The notes under the pieces are model-generated. The model was not told where the DNA came from, searched no databases, and saw only the letters and a list, made by a program, of their open reading frames with translations. The position numbers were made by a program, and so were the translations under genes. From Pontivivens marinum (GTDB taxonomy: Bacteria; Pseudomonadota; Alphaproteobacteria; Rhodobacterales; Rhodobacteraceae), in assembly GCF_900231835.1 (NCBI RefSeq), contig NZ_OCTN01000002.1, positions 62,001 through 126,000 on the forward strand: a stretch of DNA of 64,000 bases, read 5' to 3'. Shown piece after piece: positions 18,698-28,336 of this stretch; the stretch's first letter is position 1; every line of letters begins with the position of its first letter.

Positions 18698-19849
18698 ATG
18701 ACCACCGATGCTGTAGCACTGACCCAAGCCCTGATCCGCTGCCCCTCCGTCACACCGCAGGAGGGGGGCGCGATTGAGCTGATGGATCAGTTGCTCAGCG
18801 AGGCTGGTTTTGTGACGCAACGCTGTGATCGCAATGGTATCGCCAACTTGTTCGCGCGGTGGGGGCAGGGGCGAAACGGGCGTACTTTCGGCTTTAACGG
18901 TCATACGGATGTGGTGCCTGTGGGCGACCCTGCGGATTGGACCTATCCGCCATTTTCAGCCGAGATCGTGGACGGCGTGATGTATGGCCGTGGCGCGTGC
19001 GACATGAAGTCGGGCGTTGCGGCCTTTGCCGCCGCTGCTATCGATTTTGTCCGCGACACTCCGCCCGATGGCTCCATTGCGATTGCGATTACCGGTGACG
19101 AGGAGGGCGACGGCGTTGACGGCACCGACGCAATCCTCGACTGGATGCAGGCCAATGGGGAACGGATGGACCATTGTTTGGTGGGCGAACCGACTAGCCC
19201 CGAAAACATGGGCGAGATGATGAAAATCGGTCGCCGTGGGTCCATGTCGGCGTGGATTACCGCAACGGGCTGTCAGGGGCATTCGGCCTATCCGCATCGC
19301 GCGCTGAATCCGCTGCCGCCCTTGGTGAAGTTTTTGGACCGGTTGGCTAGCCGTGAGCTGGATCAGGGAACCGATCATTTCGATCCCTCTACCTTGGCCA
19401 TCGTCACCATCGACACCGGCAATCCGGCGAATAACGTCATTCCGGCCAAGGCGACCGCCTGCGTGAACATCCGCTTCAACGATGCCCATAACAGTGGTGA
19501 ACTGACCGATTGGTTGCAGCGTGAGGCACAGCAGATCAGCCGTGAAACCGGTGTTACTGTCGATATGCGGATCAAGGTGTCGGGTGAAAGCTTCGTCACC
19601 CCACCCGGTGAACTGAGCGATCTGATCGCTGCTGCCGCGCAGGCAGAAACGGGCCGCACGCCGGAATTGTCCACCACGGGTGGCACGTCCGATGCGCGCT
19701 TCGTTAAAAATCACTGTCCGGTGGTGGAATTCGGCTTGGTCGGGCAGTCCATGCATCAGGTGGATGAATGCGTAAAGGTCGAGCAAATTGAACAGCTCAA
19801 GGCGATCTACACCCGCATCCTGCACGGATATTTTCCGAACGCGGGCTGA
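18698..19849 (+). CDS. dapE: Succinyl-diaminopimelate desuccinylase
   Basis: M20-family zinc hydrolase of 383 residues that removes succinate from N-succinyl-LL-diaminopimelate, completing what dapD starts. The metal and catalytic motifs are intact: [10 protein letters not shown] (H69, D71), RGACDMKSG, and TGDEEGDG with the general-base glutamate. The dimerisation domain covers roughly residues 180-295. A near-C-terminal metal histidine is expected in QSMHQVDE. It is not ArgE (another M20 gene at 50-51 kb), because the VPVGD and DMKSGVAAF blocks are DapE-type. Confidence 0.96.
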   Translation: MTTDAVALTQALIRCPSVTPQEGGAIELMDQLLSEAGFVTQRCDRNGIANLFARWGQGRNGRTFGFNGHTDVVPVGDPADWTYPPFSAEIVDGVMYGRGACDMKSGVAAFAAAAIDFVRDTPPDGSIAIAITGDEEGDGVDGTDAILDWMQANGERMDHCLVGEPTSPENMGEMMKIGRRGSMSAWITATGCQGHSAYPHRALNPLPPLVKFLDRLASRELDQGTDHFDPSTLAIVTIDTGNPANNVIPAKATACVNIRFNDAHNSGELTDWLQREAQQISRETGVTVDMRIKVSGESFVTPPGELSDLIAAAAQAETGRTPELSTTGGTSDARFVKNHCPVVEFGLVGQSMHQVDECVKVEQIEQLKAIYTRILHGYFPNAG

Positions 19850-19954
19850 TTGTCGCAAACAATTGATCATTTAAATCACGAGAATTCATCCCGTCTGGGC
19901 TGGACAGTGACGCCACGTCGTCATCAGATTTGCCAACCCTCAGGAGACCGCACC

Positions 19955-21157
19955 ATGACCCTTGCCTTCGGACAGCAGATGCTCGCAATTCCCGGCCCCA
20001 GCCCGGCACCGGAGCGCGTGTTGCGCGCGATGCATCGCGGGTCTCCGAACATCTATGATGGTGAGTTGGTCGATATGATGCCGGACCTGATGGATGATCT
20101 ACGGACCGTTGCGCGCACCAAGCACGATGTAGCGCTGTATATTTCCAACGGGCACGGTGCGTGGGAGGCCGCGCTGAGCAATGTGTTCAGCCGTGGTGAT
20201 CATGTTCTGGTTCTGGCAACCGGTCGCTTCGCGCAGGGTTGGCGTGAAATGACGGAGCAGATGGGCATCACCACCGACATGATTGATTTCGGCACAGATT
20301 GCCCGATTGATCCTGCCCGCGTGGTTGAGGCGCTGAATGCGGATAATGGCCGGATCAAGGCTGTACTTTGCGTGCATACCGACACTGCGTCCTCCGTCCG
20401 TAATGACATCGCGGCGTTGGGCAAGGCGATCCAGTCCACAGGCCATGACGCATTGTTCATGGTGGACTGCATCGCCAGCTTGGGCTGTGAACCGTTTGAG
20501 ATGGACGCATGGGGCGTCGATGTCATGGTCACTGGCTGCCAAAAGGGTTTGATGACGCCAGCGGGCATGTCATTCGTGTTTTTTGGTCCTCGGGCAAAGG
20601 CACGGGCCGAAACCGCGGATTGCCGCACAGGTTACTGGAACTGGACGCCCCGGGCCGATCCGGCAATGTTCTATCAACGCTTCTGCGGCACCGCACCCAC
20701 GCACCACCTGTTCGGCCTGCGTGAGGCGCTGACCATGCTGGTGCATGAGGAGGGCGTGCAGGCCGCATGGGCGCGCCACGCCGTTTTGGCCAGCGCAGTT
20801 TGGGCTGCCGCCGATCGCTGGGCTGAGGGGGGCGCATTGCGGCCAAACGTACCGGATCGGGCGCACCGGTCCCTTGCTGTGACGACCTTACAGCTTGAGG
20901 GATATGACGTCGAAGCATTGCGCCAATGGTGTGAGACCAAGGCAGGTGTAACCTTGGGAGTTGGGTTGGGGCTCGATTTTACACAGGCACGCGGAACCGG
21001 TCTGTTCCGTATCGGCCATATGGGGCACCTGAACGCGCATTCGATCCTTGGAACACTGGCATGTGTTGAGGCTGGACTAAAGGCGCTCGGCATTCCACAT
21101 GGTTCCGGCGGGATCGAGGCAGCCGTGACGGCAATTGCGGAGGCGGTCGGGGCCTAA
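19955..21157 (+). CDS. PLP aminotransferase, alanine/serine-glyoxylate aminotransferase family
   Basis: Class V aminotransferase of about 400 residues. It opens with the substrate-site block IPGPSPAPERVL and has the phosphate loop SNGHGAWEAAL. The Schiff-base lysine lies in VTGCQKGLM (about residue 198), and the aspartate against the pyridine nitrogen is in VDCIASLG. Family members transfer amino groups between serine or alanine and glyoxylate, or act on ureidoglycine and aspartate. No serine-cycle or purine-degradation genes lie alongside, so the acceptor pair is open. The ATG at 19955 has AGGAGA 7 nt upstream. The stop shares bases with the opposing gene's stop. Confidence 0.9.
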   Translation: MTLAFGQQMLAIPGPSPAPERVLRAMHRGSPNIYDGELVDMMPDLMDDLRTVARTKHDVALYISNGHGAWEAALSNVFSRGDHVLVLATGRFAQGWREMTEQMGITTDMIDFGTDCPIDPARVVEALNADNGRIKAVLCVHTDTASSVRNDIAALGKAIQSTGHDALFMVDCIASLGCEPFEMDAWGVDVMVTGCQKGLMTPAGMSFVFFGPRAKARAETADCRTGYWNWTPRADPAMFYQRFCGTAPTHHLFGLREALTMLVHEEGVQAAWARHAVLASAVWAAADRWAEGGALRPNVPDRAHRSLAVTTLQLEGYDVEALRQWCETKAGVTLGVGLGLDFTQARGTGLFRIGHMGHLNAHSILGTLACVEAGLKALGIPHGSGGIEAAVTAIAEAVGA

Positions 21158-22956
21158 ACCCCTGCCGCACTCAACGAAACATCCCAGTCAAACCATCCAT
21201 CAGCGGTTTTTCCCGCTGGTCGGAAAACATGCGGAAAGATCTCTGCGGGGTCAGGATCACCTGATCCCGTGCGATAACTTACCTCGACAGGTACGGCAGG
21301 CCGGATTTGCCATGCGGATGGTGGCAAGGTGATGCCATTCGGGTGGTCGCGCAGCCATTCCGCTATCAACTCACCCATTCCGCCGATATTTTCATTGATG
21401 ATGTTCAGGTCAGACATGCTGGGGAAATTGCCGCCCCCAGCGATGCGATAGCTGTTTGCAATCACAACAAACTTGTCCGTTGGCTTCAGAGCCGCACCAT
21501 TATGCGTGATTTGCGTAATCCGCCGCGCCTCTGGGTTTACCAATCTGCCAGAAACGGAAAAGCGATAGGGTTGCGTCGGATCAATCACGTAGTTCAGACC
21601 GAGCACCGCATCGAAATTATAGGCGGGCATATCGGGGTTCACCAATGGCTGTCCCGCCCGCTGCGGTGAAAGATGGGCCAGATGCAGACTGGCCATTTCC
21701 AGCCAGTCAATCATCTGAGCACCCGTGACTTCCGCCGCGATAATGCGGTTGGGATACGGACATAAATCCGCAACAGCGCGGTTTTTCAGCGGGCCGGATT
21801 CTATGCTGGTATACCCGCTAGGCCCAGCCCGCCCTCCACATCGCAGGGGTGATGCAACGGCCAGCATCGGCAGATCGGTCGTCACGGTTCTGCGCCCTGC
21901 TGCCAATAATGCGGCCTGAACCAGTCGCACGGCGGGGCTGTGCGCGATGGCCGCGAATTTCGTGTTTATTGGACGATCCGTGTGGCTGATCTGGGCATCC
22001 AGCCGAACACGTGCGCGGATGATGTGCGGCGCAACGAGGGCAGAAATCCGCGTATCAGGTTCTGTTTGGGGCAGGCGAAAACTGGCCCTGTGACTGTCCA
22101 CAGACCACCCGTTCCGATCCTGTTTCAGGCTCAGGTCAAGCACCCCGATCCGCTGTCCCGCCCAACCGGCCATAATGGCGGGCGTGCCGGCCAGAGTTCC
22201 GTGGATAGGATCGATCCCGTCAGCATGTGGAAAATCAGCGCCCGGAAAAACCCGATGCTGGTGCCCGCACAAAACAGCATCCACACCGTCAAGCATTGCG
22301 ATAGGTAACGCGGCCTGCTCGTCCAGATCATCATGGCCTAGTGGTACAATCCCGCAATGGGCCAAGACGATGACGATATCGGCTCCTCCGGCACGCATCT
22401 CGGGTAGAACTGCGCGAACAGCATCCGTACTGTCACGCATTTGGGCATGCTTATGCAGGTGATGGTTGTTCCAGCGCATGACACGCGGCGGCAGGATGCC
22501 AGTTATGCCGACGCGCAGAACATCATCACCAAATGGAATGGTCAGAATGCGGTAGGGATCAAAGAACGGCTCCCCCTCAAGGCTGAGAAGATTGGCGCAA
22601 ACCATCGGCGCTACTGCGGTTTTTTGCATCTGCCGCAGCGCGTCTATGCCGAAATCCAAGTCGTGATTGCCAATCGTCTGCCCGTCATAGCCGATCAGGT
22701 TAAAGGCATCCTGCATCGGATGCGTCGCAACATCCTCCAGATCATCGGTTAGCGGTGAGCCTTGAAAAGCGTCGCCGATGTCAAATAGCAGGCTGTGCGC
22801 CACCTCCGCCCGCGCGGTTGCGATTGCGGGCGACAGTGCTGCCAATCCAGCCTCCTCAACCTCAGCGGTCAACAGGCGCGTGCCATCTATCGCCATATGC
22901 AGGTCCGTGGTGCAAATCAACCTGAGGGTGTTTGGCGGGACGCTACTGCTGGTCAT
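21154..22956 (-). CDS. 2',3'-cyclic-nucleotide phosphodiesterase/5'-nucleotidase family protein without signal peptide
   Basis: A 600-residue metallophosphoesterase of the CpdB/UshA family. The N-terminal metal-binding blocks are TTDLHM (about 15-20), FDIGDAFQG, TIGNHDLDFG (about 95-104), VLAHCGI and CGHQHRVFPG. The C-terminal 5'-nucleotidase domain spans about 330-560, with the substrate-binding YRIAGGGNFPS. Relatives are periplasmic and cleave nucleotides to nucleosides, but this protein has no N-terminal signal: the first catalytic strand begins at residue 11. It is either cytoplasmic or the true start has been lost. It is placed tail to tail with the aminotransferase gene. Confidence 0.9.
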   Translation of the reverse strand: MTSSSVPPNTLRLICTTDLHMAIDGTRLLTAEVEEAGLAALSPAIATARAEVAHSLLFDIGDAFQGSPLTDDLEDVATHPMQDAFNLIGYDGQTIGNHDLDFGIDALRQMQKTAVAPMVCANLLSLEGEPFFDPYRILTIPFGDDVLRVGITGILPPRVMRWNNHHLHKHAQMRDSTDAVRAVLPEMRAGGADIVIVLAHCGIVPLGHDDLDEQAALPIAMLDGVDAVLCGHQHRVFPGADFPHADGIDPIHGTLAGTPAIMAGWAGQRIGVLDLSLKQDRNGWSVDSHRASFRLPQTEPDTRISALVAPHIIRARVRLDAQISHTDRPINTKFAAIAHSPAVRLVQAALLAAGRRTVTTDLPMLAVASPLRCGGRAGPSGYTSIESGPLKNRAVADLCPYPNRIIAAEVTGAQMIDWLEMASLHLAHLSPQRAGQPLVNPDMPAYNFDAVLGLNYVIDPTQPYRFSVSGRLVNPEARRITQITHNGAALKPTDKFVVIANSYRIAGGGNFPSMSDLNIINENIGGMGELIAEWLRDHPNGITLPPSAWQIRPAVPVEVSYRTGSGDPDPAEIFPHVFRPAGKTADGWFDWDVSLSAAGV

Positions 22957-23067
22957 AATTTCCTCTTTAGGCTTGGCTGGACGGCGAAAGCATGTGCTGT
23001 GTGGCTGGTGTGACCTTAGGTTGATCGATAGGTTGCGATGGTACTAGAATCTTCAGAAGGACAGGTC

Positions 23068-23850
23068 ATGCTATCCGTCAAGTTGAACCGGATTGTCCAT
23101 CACGGATCGTCATCCACCAACACTAAACCGCTGTTAATTGCGCATGGATTGTTCGGATCGGGGCGGAATTGGGGCGCGATCGCCAAGCGTCTATCCGCGA
23201 CCCGTGATGTTATCGCGGTGGACATGCGCAACCATGGCGACAGCCCCCGCGCGCGACCACATGACTATGCCGGAATGGCGGCCGATCTTGCTGATGTGAT
23301 TGCTGATTTAGGCGGGCAGGCGGACGTACTGGGCCATTCGATGGGTGGCAAGGCATCTATGGCATTGGCCCTGATGCATCCCGAATTGGTGCGGAACCTG
23401 ATTGTGGCGGATATTGCACCCATTGCCTATTCGCATAGTCATTCCAACCATATAGATATCATGCGTCATCTGGATTTGAGCGGCATCACTCGCCGATCCG
23501 AGGCTGACGCCCGCCTTGCCTCCAGCCTGTCTGATCCACAGTTGCGGGCATTTTTCCTGCAAAGCCTTGATCTGACCGATGGTGCCTCGTGGAAGCTGGA
23601 TTTGGATGCGCTGGAGGAGGGAATGCCCGCCACGGTTGGGTGGCCTGATCTGGACGGCACCTTTGACGGACCCGCCTTATTCGTTGCGGGTGGCGCGTCT
23701 GACTATCTGACGGCGGACCATCACGCCAAAATTCAGACGTTATTTACTGACGCAACGTTTCAGACAATCGAGGGCGCCGGTCATTGGTTGCATGCGGAAC
23801 AACCTCGGGCCTTTGTCGATCTGGTTTCGGAGTTTTTGACCGAGGAATAA
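23068..23850 (+). CDS. Alpha/beta-fold hydrolase (YbfF-like esterase)
   Basis: A 260-residue serine hydrolase. The oxyanion block is IAHGLFGSGRNWG (about 26-38), the nucleophile elbow is LGHSMGGKAS (S near residue 101), and the histidine is in EGAGHWLHAEQP near residue 245. The arrangement matches YbfF-type esterases, which hydrolyse short acyl esters or acyl-CoA. The ATG at 23068 has AAGGA 6 nt upstream; the frame open from 23038 has no ribosome site. It is transcribed away from the phosphoesterase gene and ends near a large hairpin. Confidence 0.92.
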   Translation: MLSVKLNRIVHHGSSSTNTKPLLIAHGLFGSGRNWGAIAKRLSATRDVIAVDMRNHGDSPRARPHDYAGMAADLADVIADLGGQADVLGHSMGGKASMALALMHPELVRNLIVADIAPIAYSHSHSNHIDIMRHLDLSGITRRSEADARLASSLSDPQLRAFFLQSLDLTDGASWKLDLDALEEGMPATVGWPDLDGTFDGPALFVAGGASDYLTADHHAKIQTLFTDATFQTIEGAGHWLHAEQPRAFVDLVSEFLTEE

Positions 23851-23858
23851 CGGGTAAT

Positions 23859-23903
23859 GCCTGTGTGATGCGGGTTTTCTGTCAACGCATTTTCCACACA
23901 GGC
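23859..23903. terminator. Long inverted repeat between convergent genes
   Basis: GCCTGTGTG (23859-23867) pairs with CACACAGGC (23895-23903), and inside it TGCG (23869-23872) pairs with CGCA (23886-23889). It sits between two convergent genes and could stop transcription in both directions, although U tracts are short. Confidence 0.5.
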
Positions 23904-23943
23904 CTATTCGCCTTATGCGCGTATTCGTAGGGAGAGGGCGGTG

Positions 23944-24345
23944 CTATAGCCGCCCCTCCATACGCAAATAATCGCGTCCACCCTTGTCGAAAACCTCACC
24001 GACGACCTGCAAGCCATGTCGTGCATAGAGCGATGTTGCTGCTACCCGTGCGTCGCACCACATCTGGGTAACGCCACGGGCGCGCAGCAGGTTTTGCATG
24101 TGGCGTAGCATTTCGCTTCCAATTCCGCGCCCCTGATGGTCGGGGTGGACGGCAAACTTGCGCAATCGGGCCGTATCATCTGTGATGAACAGGGATGCAA
24201 CGCCGATCAAATCACCCTCATACGTGCCCAGATGCAGGGCGCTATCGTCGCCCCGAACCATGGCTGCGCTGATCCCCTGACCGGGGCGTAGAACCATCTG
24301 CCGTAGGGCGAGCACATCGGCGGCGGTAACTTCGCGTATGTCCAT
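23944..24345 (-). CDS. GNAT-family N-acetyltransferase
   Basis: A 133-residue acetyltransferase. The acetyl-CoA pyrophosphate loop is the block HPDHQGRGIGSEML (about residues 72-85), the classical R/Q-x-x-G-x-G/A motif. It is followed by the alpha helix and by an aromatic strand ending YARHGLQVVGEVF. The acceptor substrate is unknown. The ATG at 24345 has GGAG 6 nt upstream, better than the start at 24360. It follows the fadB gene on the same strand, but a strong terminator lies between, so it probably has its own promoter or only read-through. Confidence 0.9.
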   Translation of the reverse strand: MDIREVTAADVLALRQMVLRPGQGISAAMVRGDDSALHLGTYEGDLIGVASLFITDDTARLRKFAVHPDHQGRGIGSEMLRHMQNLLRARGVTQMWCDARVAATSLYARHGLQVVGEVFDKGGRDYLRMEGRL

Positions 24346-24358
24346 TTGGTCTCCGATC

Positions 24359-24388
24359 AAAAAAGGGCGAGGCCAACCGGCCCCGCCC
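24359..24388 (-). terminator. Rho-independent terminator after the beta-oxidation cluster
   Basis: On the minus strand a 10-bp stem (24379-24388 with 24365-24374, one G-U pair) with loop GGTT is followed by six T residues. It lies 29 nt past the fadB stop and should end the whole operon. Confidence 0.85.
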
Positions 24389-24416
24389 CACTTTATATTG
24401 AGATGAACCGCACGTC

Positions 24417-26624
24417 TTATGCGGCTGCTTTTGCCTCAGGCCCGAAACGGCCGTAGAAGCTCTCACCCTTGGCAGCCATATCGCGCAGCAGGGCAGGCGT
24501 TTCAAAACGCTCGCCGTAGCGCGCGGTCAGATCGTCGCAGATTTCCACGGCACGCTCGGCACCCAGAATGTCGAGCCAGCTGAACGGACCGCCGGACCAA
24601 GGCATAAAGCCCCAGCCGAGGATCGCGCCCACGTCGCCCTCACGGATATCCATCAGCACGCCTTCCTCCAGCGCACGAACTGCCTCCAGCACTTGCGACA
24701 TGGCGAGACGATGCTGAACCGTTGTCAGCTCCGGCTGCTCTGCCGAAGGTTCCCACGTGTCGCGCAGACCCGCCCAGAGCATCCCGCGCTTGCCCTTTTC
24801 ATCGTAGTTGTAGAAGCCGGCATTGGACTTACGGCCCAGACGCTCACCCTCATACAGCTTGGTGATGACCTCATCCGCGCCGGAGGCTGGATAGGCATTG
24901 CCCATAGCGGCCTTTGTCGCCTTCATGATCTTGTAGCCCAGATCGATCGAGGTCTCATCCGTCAGCTGTAGCGGGCCAAGCGGCATGCCCAATTGCTTTG
25001 CAGCACCCTCAACCAAGGCAGGCTCAACACCCTCCGCGACCATGCGCGCGCCCTCGTTCACATAGGGGATGATGCAGCGGTTCGCGTAGAAGAAGCGCGC
25101 ATCATTCACCACGATTGGCGTCTTGCGGATCTGGCGCACGAAATCGAGCGATTTGGCAACGGCACGGTCGCCGGACTGCTCACCCTTGATGATCTCAACC
25201 AGCAACATCTTGTCCACGGGGGAGAAGAAGTGGATGCCGATGAACTGCTCGGGCCGCACCGATGCCTTGGCCAGCTCGGTGATGGGCAGGGTGGAGGTGT
25301 TGGTGGCAAAGATGCAATCCTCACCCACGATGGCCTCAACCTTTTTGGTGATCTCGGCTTTAACCCCGACATCCTCGAACACAGCCTCAACGATCAGGTC
25401 CGCACCGGCCAGCGCGTTCAGATCGGTTGTTGCGGTGATTTGCCCCAGAACGGCTTCCTTCTTTTCCGCCGTGACCTTTTTACGGCTGATGCCCTTGTCC
25501 AGAATGCTCTCGGAATAGGCTTTACCCTTATCCGCGCTTTCCTGTTTCTGGTCGATCAGAACAACCTCGATCCCCGCCATGGCGGAGACATAGGCGATGC
25601 CGGCCCCCATCATGCCTGCGCCGAGGATGCCAACCTTCTTAACCGATTGATCGGGCACATCTGCGGGACGCACAGCGCCCTTTTCCAGTGCTTCCTTGTT
25701 CAGGAACAGCGACCGGATCATCGCGGCGGAGGAGGGGTTCATCAGAACCTTGGTGAACCAACGGGCCTCGATCTTCAGCGCGGTATCGAATGGCACCATG
25801 GTCATTTCATAGGCGGCGGACAGCAATGCCTTGGCCGCGGGGAAAGCACCCTGCGTTTTGCCATGGATCATCGCGTTCGCGCCGACAAAGGTCTGGAAGC
25901 CGGACGGATGATAGGCCGCGCCGCCGGGCATTTTGTATCCCTTGGCATCCCAGGGTTTCACGATATCCGCATCGGTTGCGCCCTTGACCCATTCCTTGGC
26001 ACGGGTCAGCAGCTCATCCGCCGGTACAACCTCATCAATCACGCCTGCGCTCTTGGATTTTGCGGGGGCCAGCATCTTGCCCTCCAGCAGCAGGGGAGAG
26101 GCAGCCATGACGCCCATCATGTGGATCAGACGAGTTGTACCGCCCGCGCCGGGGAAAATGCCGACCATGATTTCAGGCAGGCCGATCTTGGCCTTTGGAT
26201 TGTCTGCAACGAAGCGACGGTGGCACGCCAGACCGATTTCAAGGCCAATGCCCGCCGCCGTGCCGGGGCTGGCCCATGCAACAGGCTTGCCGCCCTTATT
26301 GGTTTTCTTGTCCATCGTGTTGCGCTCAATTTTGCGCAGCAGATGGTGCATTTTCATCGTGCCCTCAAACAGACCGCGCGCAGGTTCATCGCCTGCATCC
26401 TCACGCATTTTGGCGAGGATGTTCAGGTCCATGCCGCCGGCGAAGTCCTTCTTGGCCGAGGTGATGACGATGCCCTTAACGGCTTCATCCTCAATCGCCT
26501 TATCCAAGGCGCCGTTCAGCTCTGCCAGACCCTCAAGAGTCATGACATTCATGGATTTCCCCGGCAGATCCCAGGTCAGCGTTGCGATGCCATCAGCATC
26601 GACGTCGTAGTTAAAGATGGTCAT
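24417..26624 (-). CDS. fadB: Fatty-acid oxidation complex alpha subunit (enoyl-CoA hydratase / 3-hydroxyacyl-CoA dehydrogenase)
   Basis: A 735-residue two-enzyme protein that hydrates enoyl-CoA and then oxidises 3-hydroxyacyl-CoA with NAD. The N-terminal crotonase domain (about 1-200) carries the oxyanion/acid blocks AGGMDLN and GLPEIMVGIFPGAGG. A linker leads to the NAD-binding fold at about 330 (GILGAGMMGAGIA), then the dehydrogenase block HFFSPVDKMLLVEI and C-terminal helical domains. The layout is FadB/FadJ-type; which of the two cannot be told apart safely. It is the last gene of a cluster with the thiolase and two dehydrogenases, so the full spiral is encoded in one place. Confidence 0.94.
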   Translation of the reverse strand: MTIFNYDVDADGIATLTWDLPGKSMNVMTLEGLAELNGALDKAIEDEAVKGIVITSAKKDFAGGMDLNILAKMREDAGDEPARGLFEGTMKMHHLLRKIERNTMDKKTNKGGKPVAWASPGTAAGIGLEIGLACHRRFVADNPKAKIGLPEIMVGIFPGAGGTTRLIHMMGVMAASPLLLEGKMLAPAKSKSAGVIDEVVPADELLTRAKEWVKGATDADIVKPWDAKGYKMPGGAAYHPSGFQTFVGANAMIHGKTQGAFPAAKALLSAAYEMTMVPFDTALKIEARWFTKVLMNPSSAAMIRSLFLNKEALEKGAVRPADVPDQSVKKVGILGAGMMGAGIAYVSAMAGIEVVLIDQKQESADKGKAYSESILDKGISRKKVTAEKKEAVLGQITATTDLNALAGADLIVEAVFEDVGVKAEITKKVEAIVGEDCIFATNTSTLPITELAKASVRPEQFIGIHFFSPVDKMLLVEIIKGEQSGDRAVAKSLDFVRQIRKTPIVVNDARFFYANRCIIPYVNEGARMVAEGVEPALVEGAAKQLGMPLGPLQLTDETSIDLGYKIMKATKAAMGNAYPASGADEVITKLYEGERLGRKSNAGFYNYDEKGKRGMLWAGLRDTWEPSAEQPELTTVQHRLAMSQVLEAVRALEEGVLMDIREGDVGAILGWGFMPWSGGPFSWLDILGAERAVEICDDLTARYGERFETPALLRDMAAKGESFYGRFGPEAKAAA

Positions 26625-26662
26625 TTACTGTCTCCCGTTGGAGGAAAATGGGGTGGAGGGCA

Positions 26663-27106
26663 TCATATGATGCCCCCGATCAGCAGTTCCGGCGCCGAGC
26701 TCTCCAGGAACATCGGGCGGCGCACTGCCTCGTTGTGGGTTATGTGCAGACAGATCCGGTAACCGTTGGCGCGACGGCGCAGGCCGTATGTGCAATCATG
26801 CTGGATCAGCTCCTCATCCGTCGCAGTGGCGTATCGCCATGTGACATCCGCCATGACAATGCCCGGATCAAAACCACGAACCTCGTGAATTTCGACCGCG
26901 ACATTGGCTAGGCCAAGCTTCGTATAGCTTTCATGCACGTTACGACCGATTTCCAGCATCTCGGCTGGGCCGTCGACCATGACTGTCTGGTGCGGGCGCA
27001 TCAGCACGACGTTGGTGTCATATAGTTTTGACCACTCATCGTGCCGCGCGTCCTGAAAGGCCGCGCGGAAAGTTTCTAGAACTTCTGTTACACCCGAAAG
27101 CATCAT
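26663..27106 (-). CDS. NTF2-like (SnoaL-type) small protein
   Basis: A 147-residue protein that looks like a single cone-shaped NTF2-like domain. It has N-terminal helices (VTEVLETFRAAFQDARHDEW), an acidic and aromatic pocket region (LYDTNVVLMRPHQ), then long beta strands (VNVAVEIHEVRGF-type, MADVTWRYATATD, CTYGLRRRANGYRICLHI). Such domains bind or isomerise small hydrophobic molecules or stabilise partners. It lies 3 nt from the thiolase stop and 38 nt before fadB, so it belongs to the beta-oxidation operon; a role in acyl-CoA handling is an inference. Two adjacent ATGs make the exact start uncertain by one codon. Confidence 0.72.
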   Translation of the reverse strand: MMLSGVTEVLETFRAAFQDARHDEWSKLYDTNVVLMRPHQTVMVDGPAEMLEIGRNVHESYTKLGLANVAVEIHEVRGFDPGIVMADVTWRYATATDEELIQHDCTYGLRRRANGYRICLHITHNEAVRRPMFLESSAPELLIGGII

Positions 27107-27109
27107 TGC

Positions 27110-28321
27110 CTAGATCCGTTCAATGATCGTTGCTGCACCCATGCCGGAGGCAACACACAGGGTCGCCAATGCGGTTCCCTTGCCCGTGCGCTCCAGCTCA
27201 TCCAATGCGGTGCCGATAATCATTGCGCCGGTCGCTCCCAGCGGGTGACCCATCGCGATAGCACCGCCGTTCACGTTGACCTTATCGTGGTCAACATCGA
27301 ACGCCTGCATAAAGCGTAGGACGACAGCTGCGAATGCTTCGTTAACTTCGAACAGATCGATGTCGGAAATGTTCATACCGTTATCGGCGAGGATTTTCTC
27401 CGTCACGGGGACGGGACCGGTCAGCATGATGGTCGGATCGGTTCCGATCTTGGCCGTGGCGCGGATGCGTGCGCGTGCTTTTAGCCCGTGCTTTTCTCCG
27501 AACTCCTTGGTTCCGACCAGCAGGCCAGCAGCGCCATCCACGATGCCCGAGGAGTTGCCCGCGTGGTGTACGTGGTTGATCTTCTCCAGATGCGGGTATT
27601 TCAGCAGGGCCACCGCGTCAAAGCCGGGCATGGACTCGCCCATATCCTTGAACGCTGGCTTTAGCCCGCCAAGTGATTGCATATCGGTGCCGGGGCGCAT
27701 GTATTCGTCACGGTCCAGAATGGTCAGGCCGTTCTGGTCGCGCACAGTCATGATCGATTTGGCAAAGCGGTTTTCATCCCATGCCACGGCGGCACGGCGC
27801 TGGCTTTCCACTGCATATGCGTCAACGTCATCGCGGGAAAACCCGTATTCCGTCGCGATAATGTCAGCGGAGATACCCTGCGGCACGAAATAGGTTTTCA
27901 TCGCGACCGAGGGGTCCACGGCGATTGCGGCCCCATCCGAACCCATCGGCACGCGGCCCATCATTTCCACACCACCCGCGATATAGGCGTGACCGGCGCG
28001 GCCCCGAACCTGATTACCGGCGAGGTTTACAGCCTCCATGCCGGATGCGCAGAAACGGTTGATCGACAGACCGGGTGCGCGCTCGTCGAAATCGGAATAC
28101 AGGACGGCGGTTCGTGCCAGACATCCGCCTTGCTCACCGACCTGTGTGACGTTGCCCCAGATCACGTCCTCAATCTCATCCGTTGCCAGATTGTTGCGAC
28201 GCTTCAGCTCGTTCAGCACTTCGGCTGAGAGACGCGCTGATGTGACTTCGTGCAGCGAGCCGTCTTTGCGGCCCTTTCCCCGAGGGGTGCGAACGCTGTC
28301 ATAAATATAAGCTTCGGTCAT
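27110..28321 (-). CDS. fadA: Acetyl-CoA C-acyltransferase (thiolase)
   Basis: A 403-residue thiolase that cleaves 3-oxoacyl-CoA with CoA, releasing acetyl-CoA. The acylated cysteine is C91 in NRFCASGMEAVNL. The catalytic histidine lies in GGAIAMGHPLGATGA (about 355) and the second cysteine is about C389 in LATLCVASGMG. It is upstream of fadB in the same operon. A biosynthetic role (PhaA-like condensation) is less likely given the dehydrogenase and hydratase neighbours. The start ATG is followed by MTEAYIYDSVRTPRG, the usual thiolase N-terminus. Confidence 0.93.
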   Translation of the reverse strand: MTEAYIYDSVRTPRGKGRKDGSLHEVTSARLSAEVLNELKRRNNLATDEIEDVIWGNVTQVGEQGGCLARTAVLYSDFDERAPGLSINRFCASGMEAVNLAGNQVRGRAGHAYIAGGVEMMGRVPMGSDGAAIAVDPSVAMKTYFVPQGISADIIATEYGFSRDDVDAYAVESQRRAAVAWDENRFAKSIMTVRDQNGLTILDRDEYMRPGTDMQSLGGLKPAFKDMGESMPGFDAVALLKYPHLEKINHVHHAGNSSGIVDGAAGLLVGTKEFGEKHGLKARARIRATAKIGTDPTIMLTGPVPVTEKILADNGMNISDIDLFEVNEAFAAVVLRFMQAFDVDHDKVNVNGGAIAMGHPLGATGAMIIGTALDELERTGKGTALATLCVASGMGAATIIERI

Positions 28322-28336
28322 TTATCCGCCCTTTCG

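Noticed and set aside
24993-26762. A 589-codon plus-strand open frame opposite fadB
   Set aside because: The minus strand encodes a full FadB with all motifs. The opposite frame is rich in Gly, His, Arg and Leu with no family match, the usual antisense shadow in GC-rich genes.
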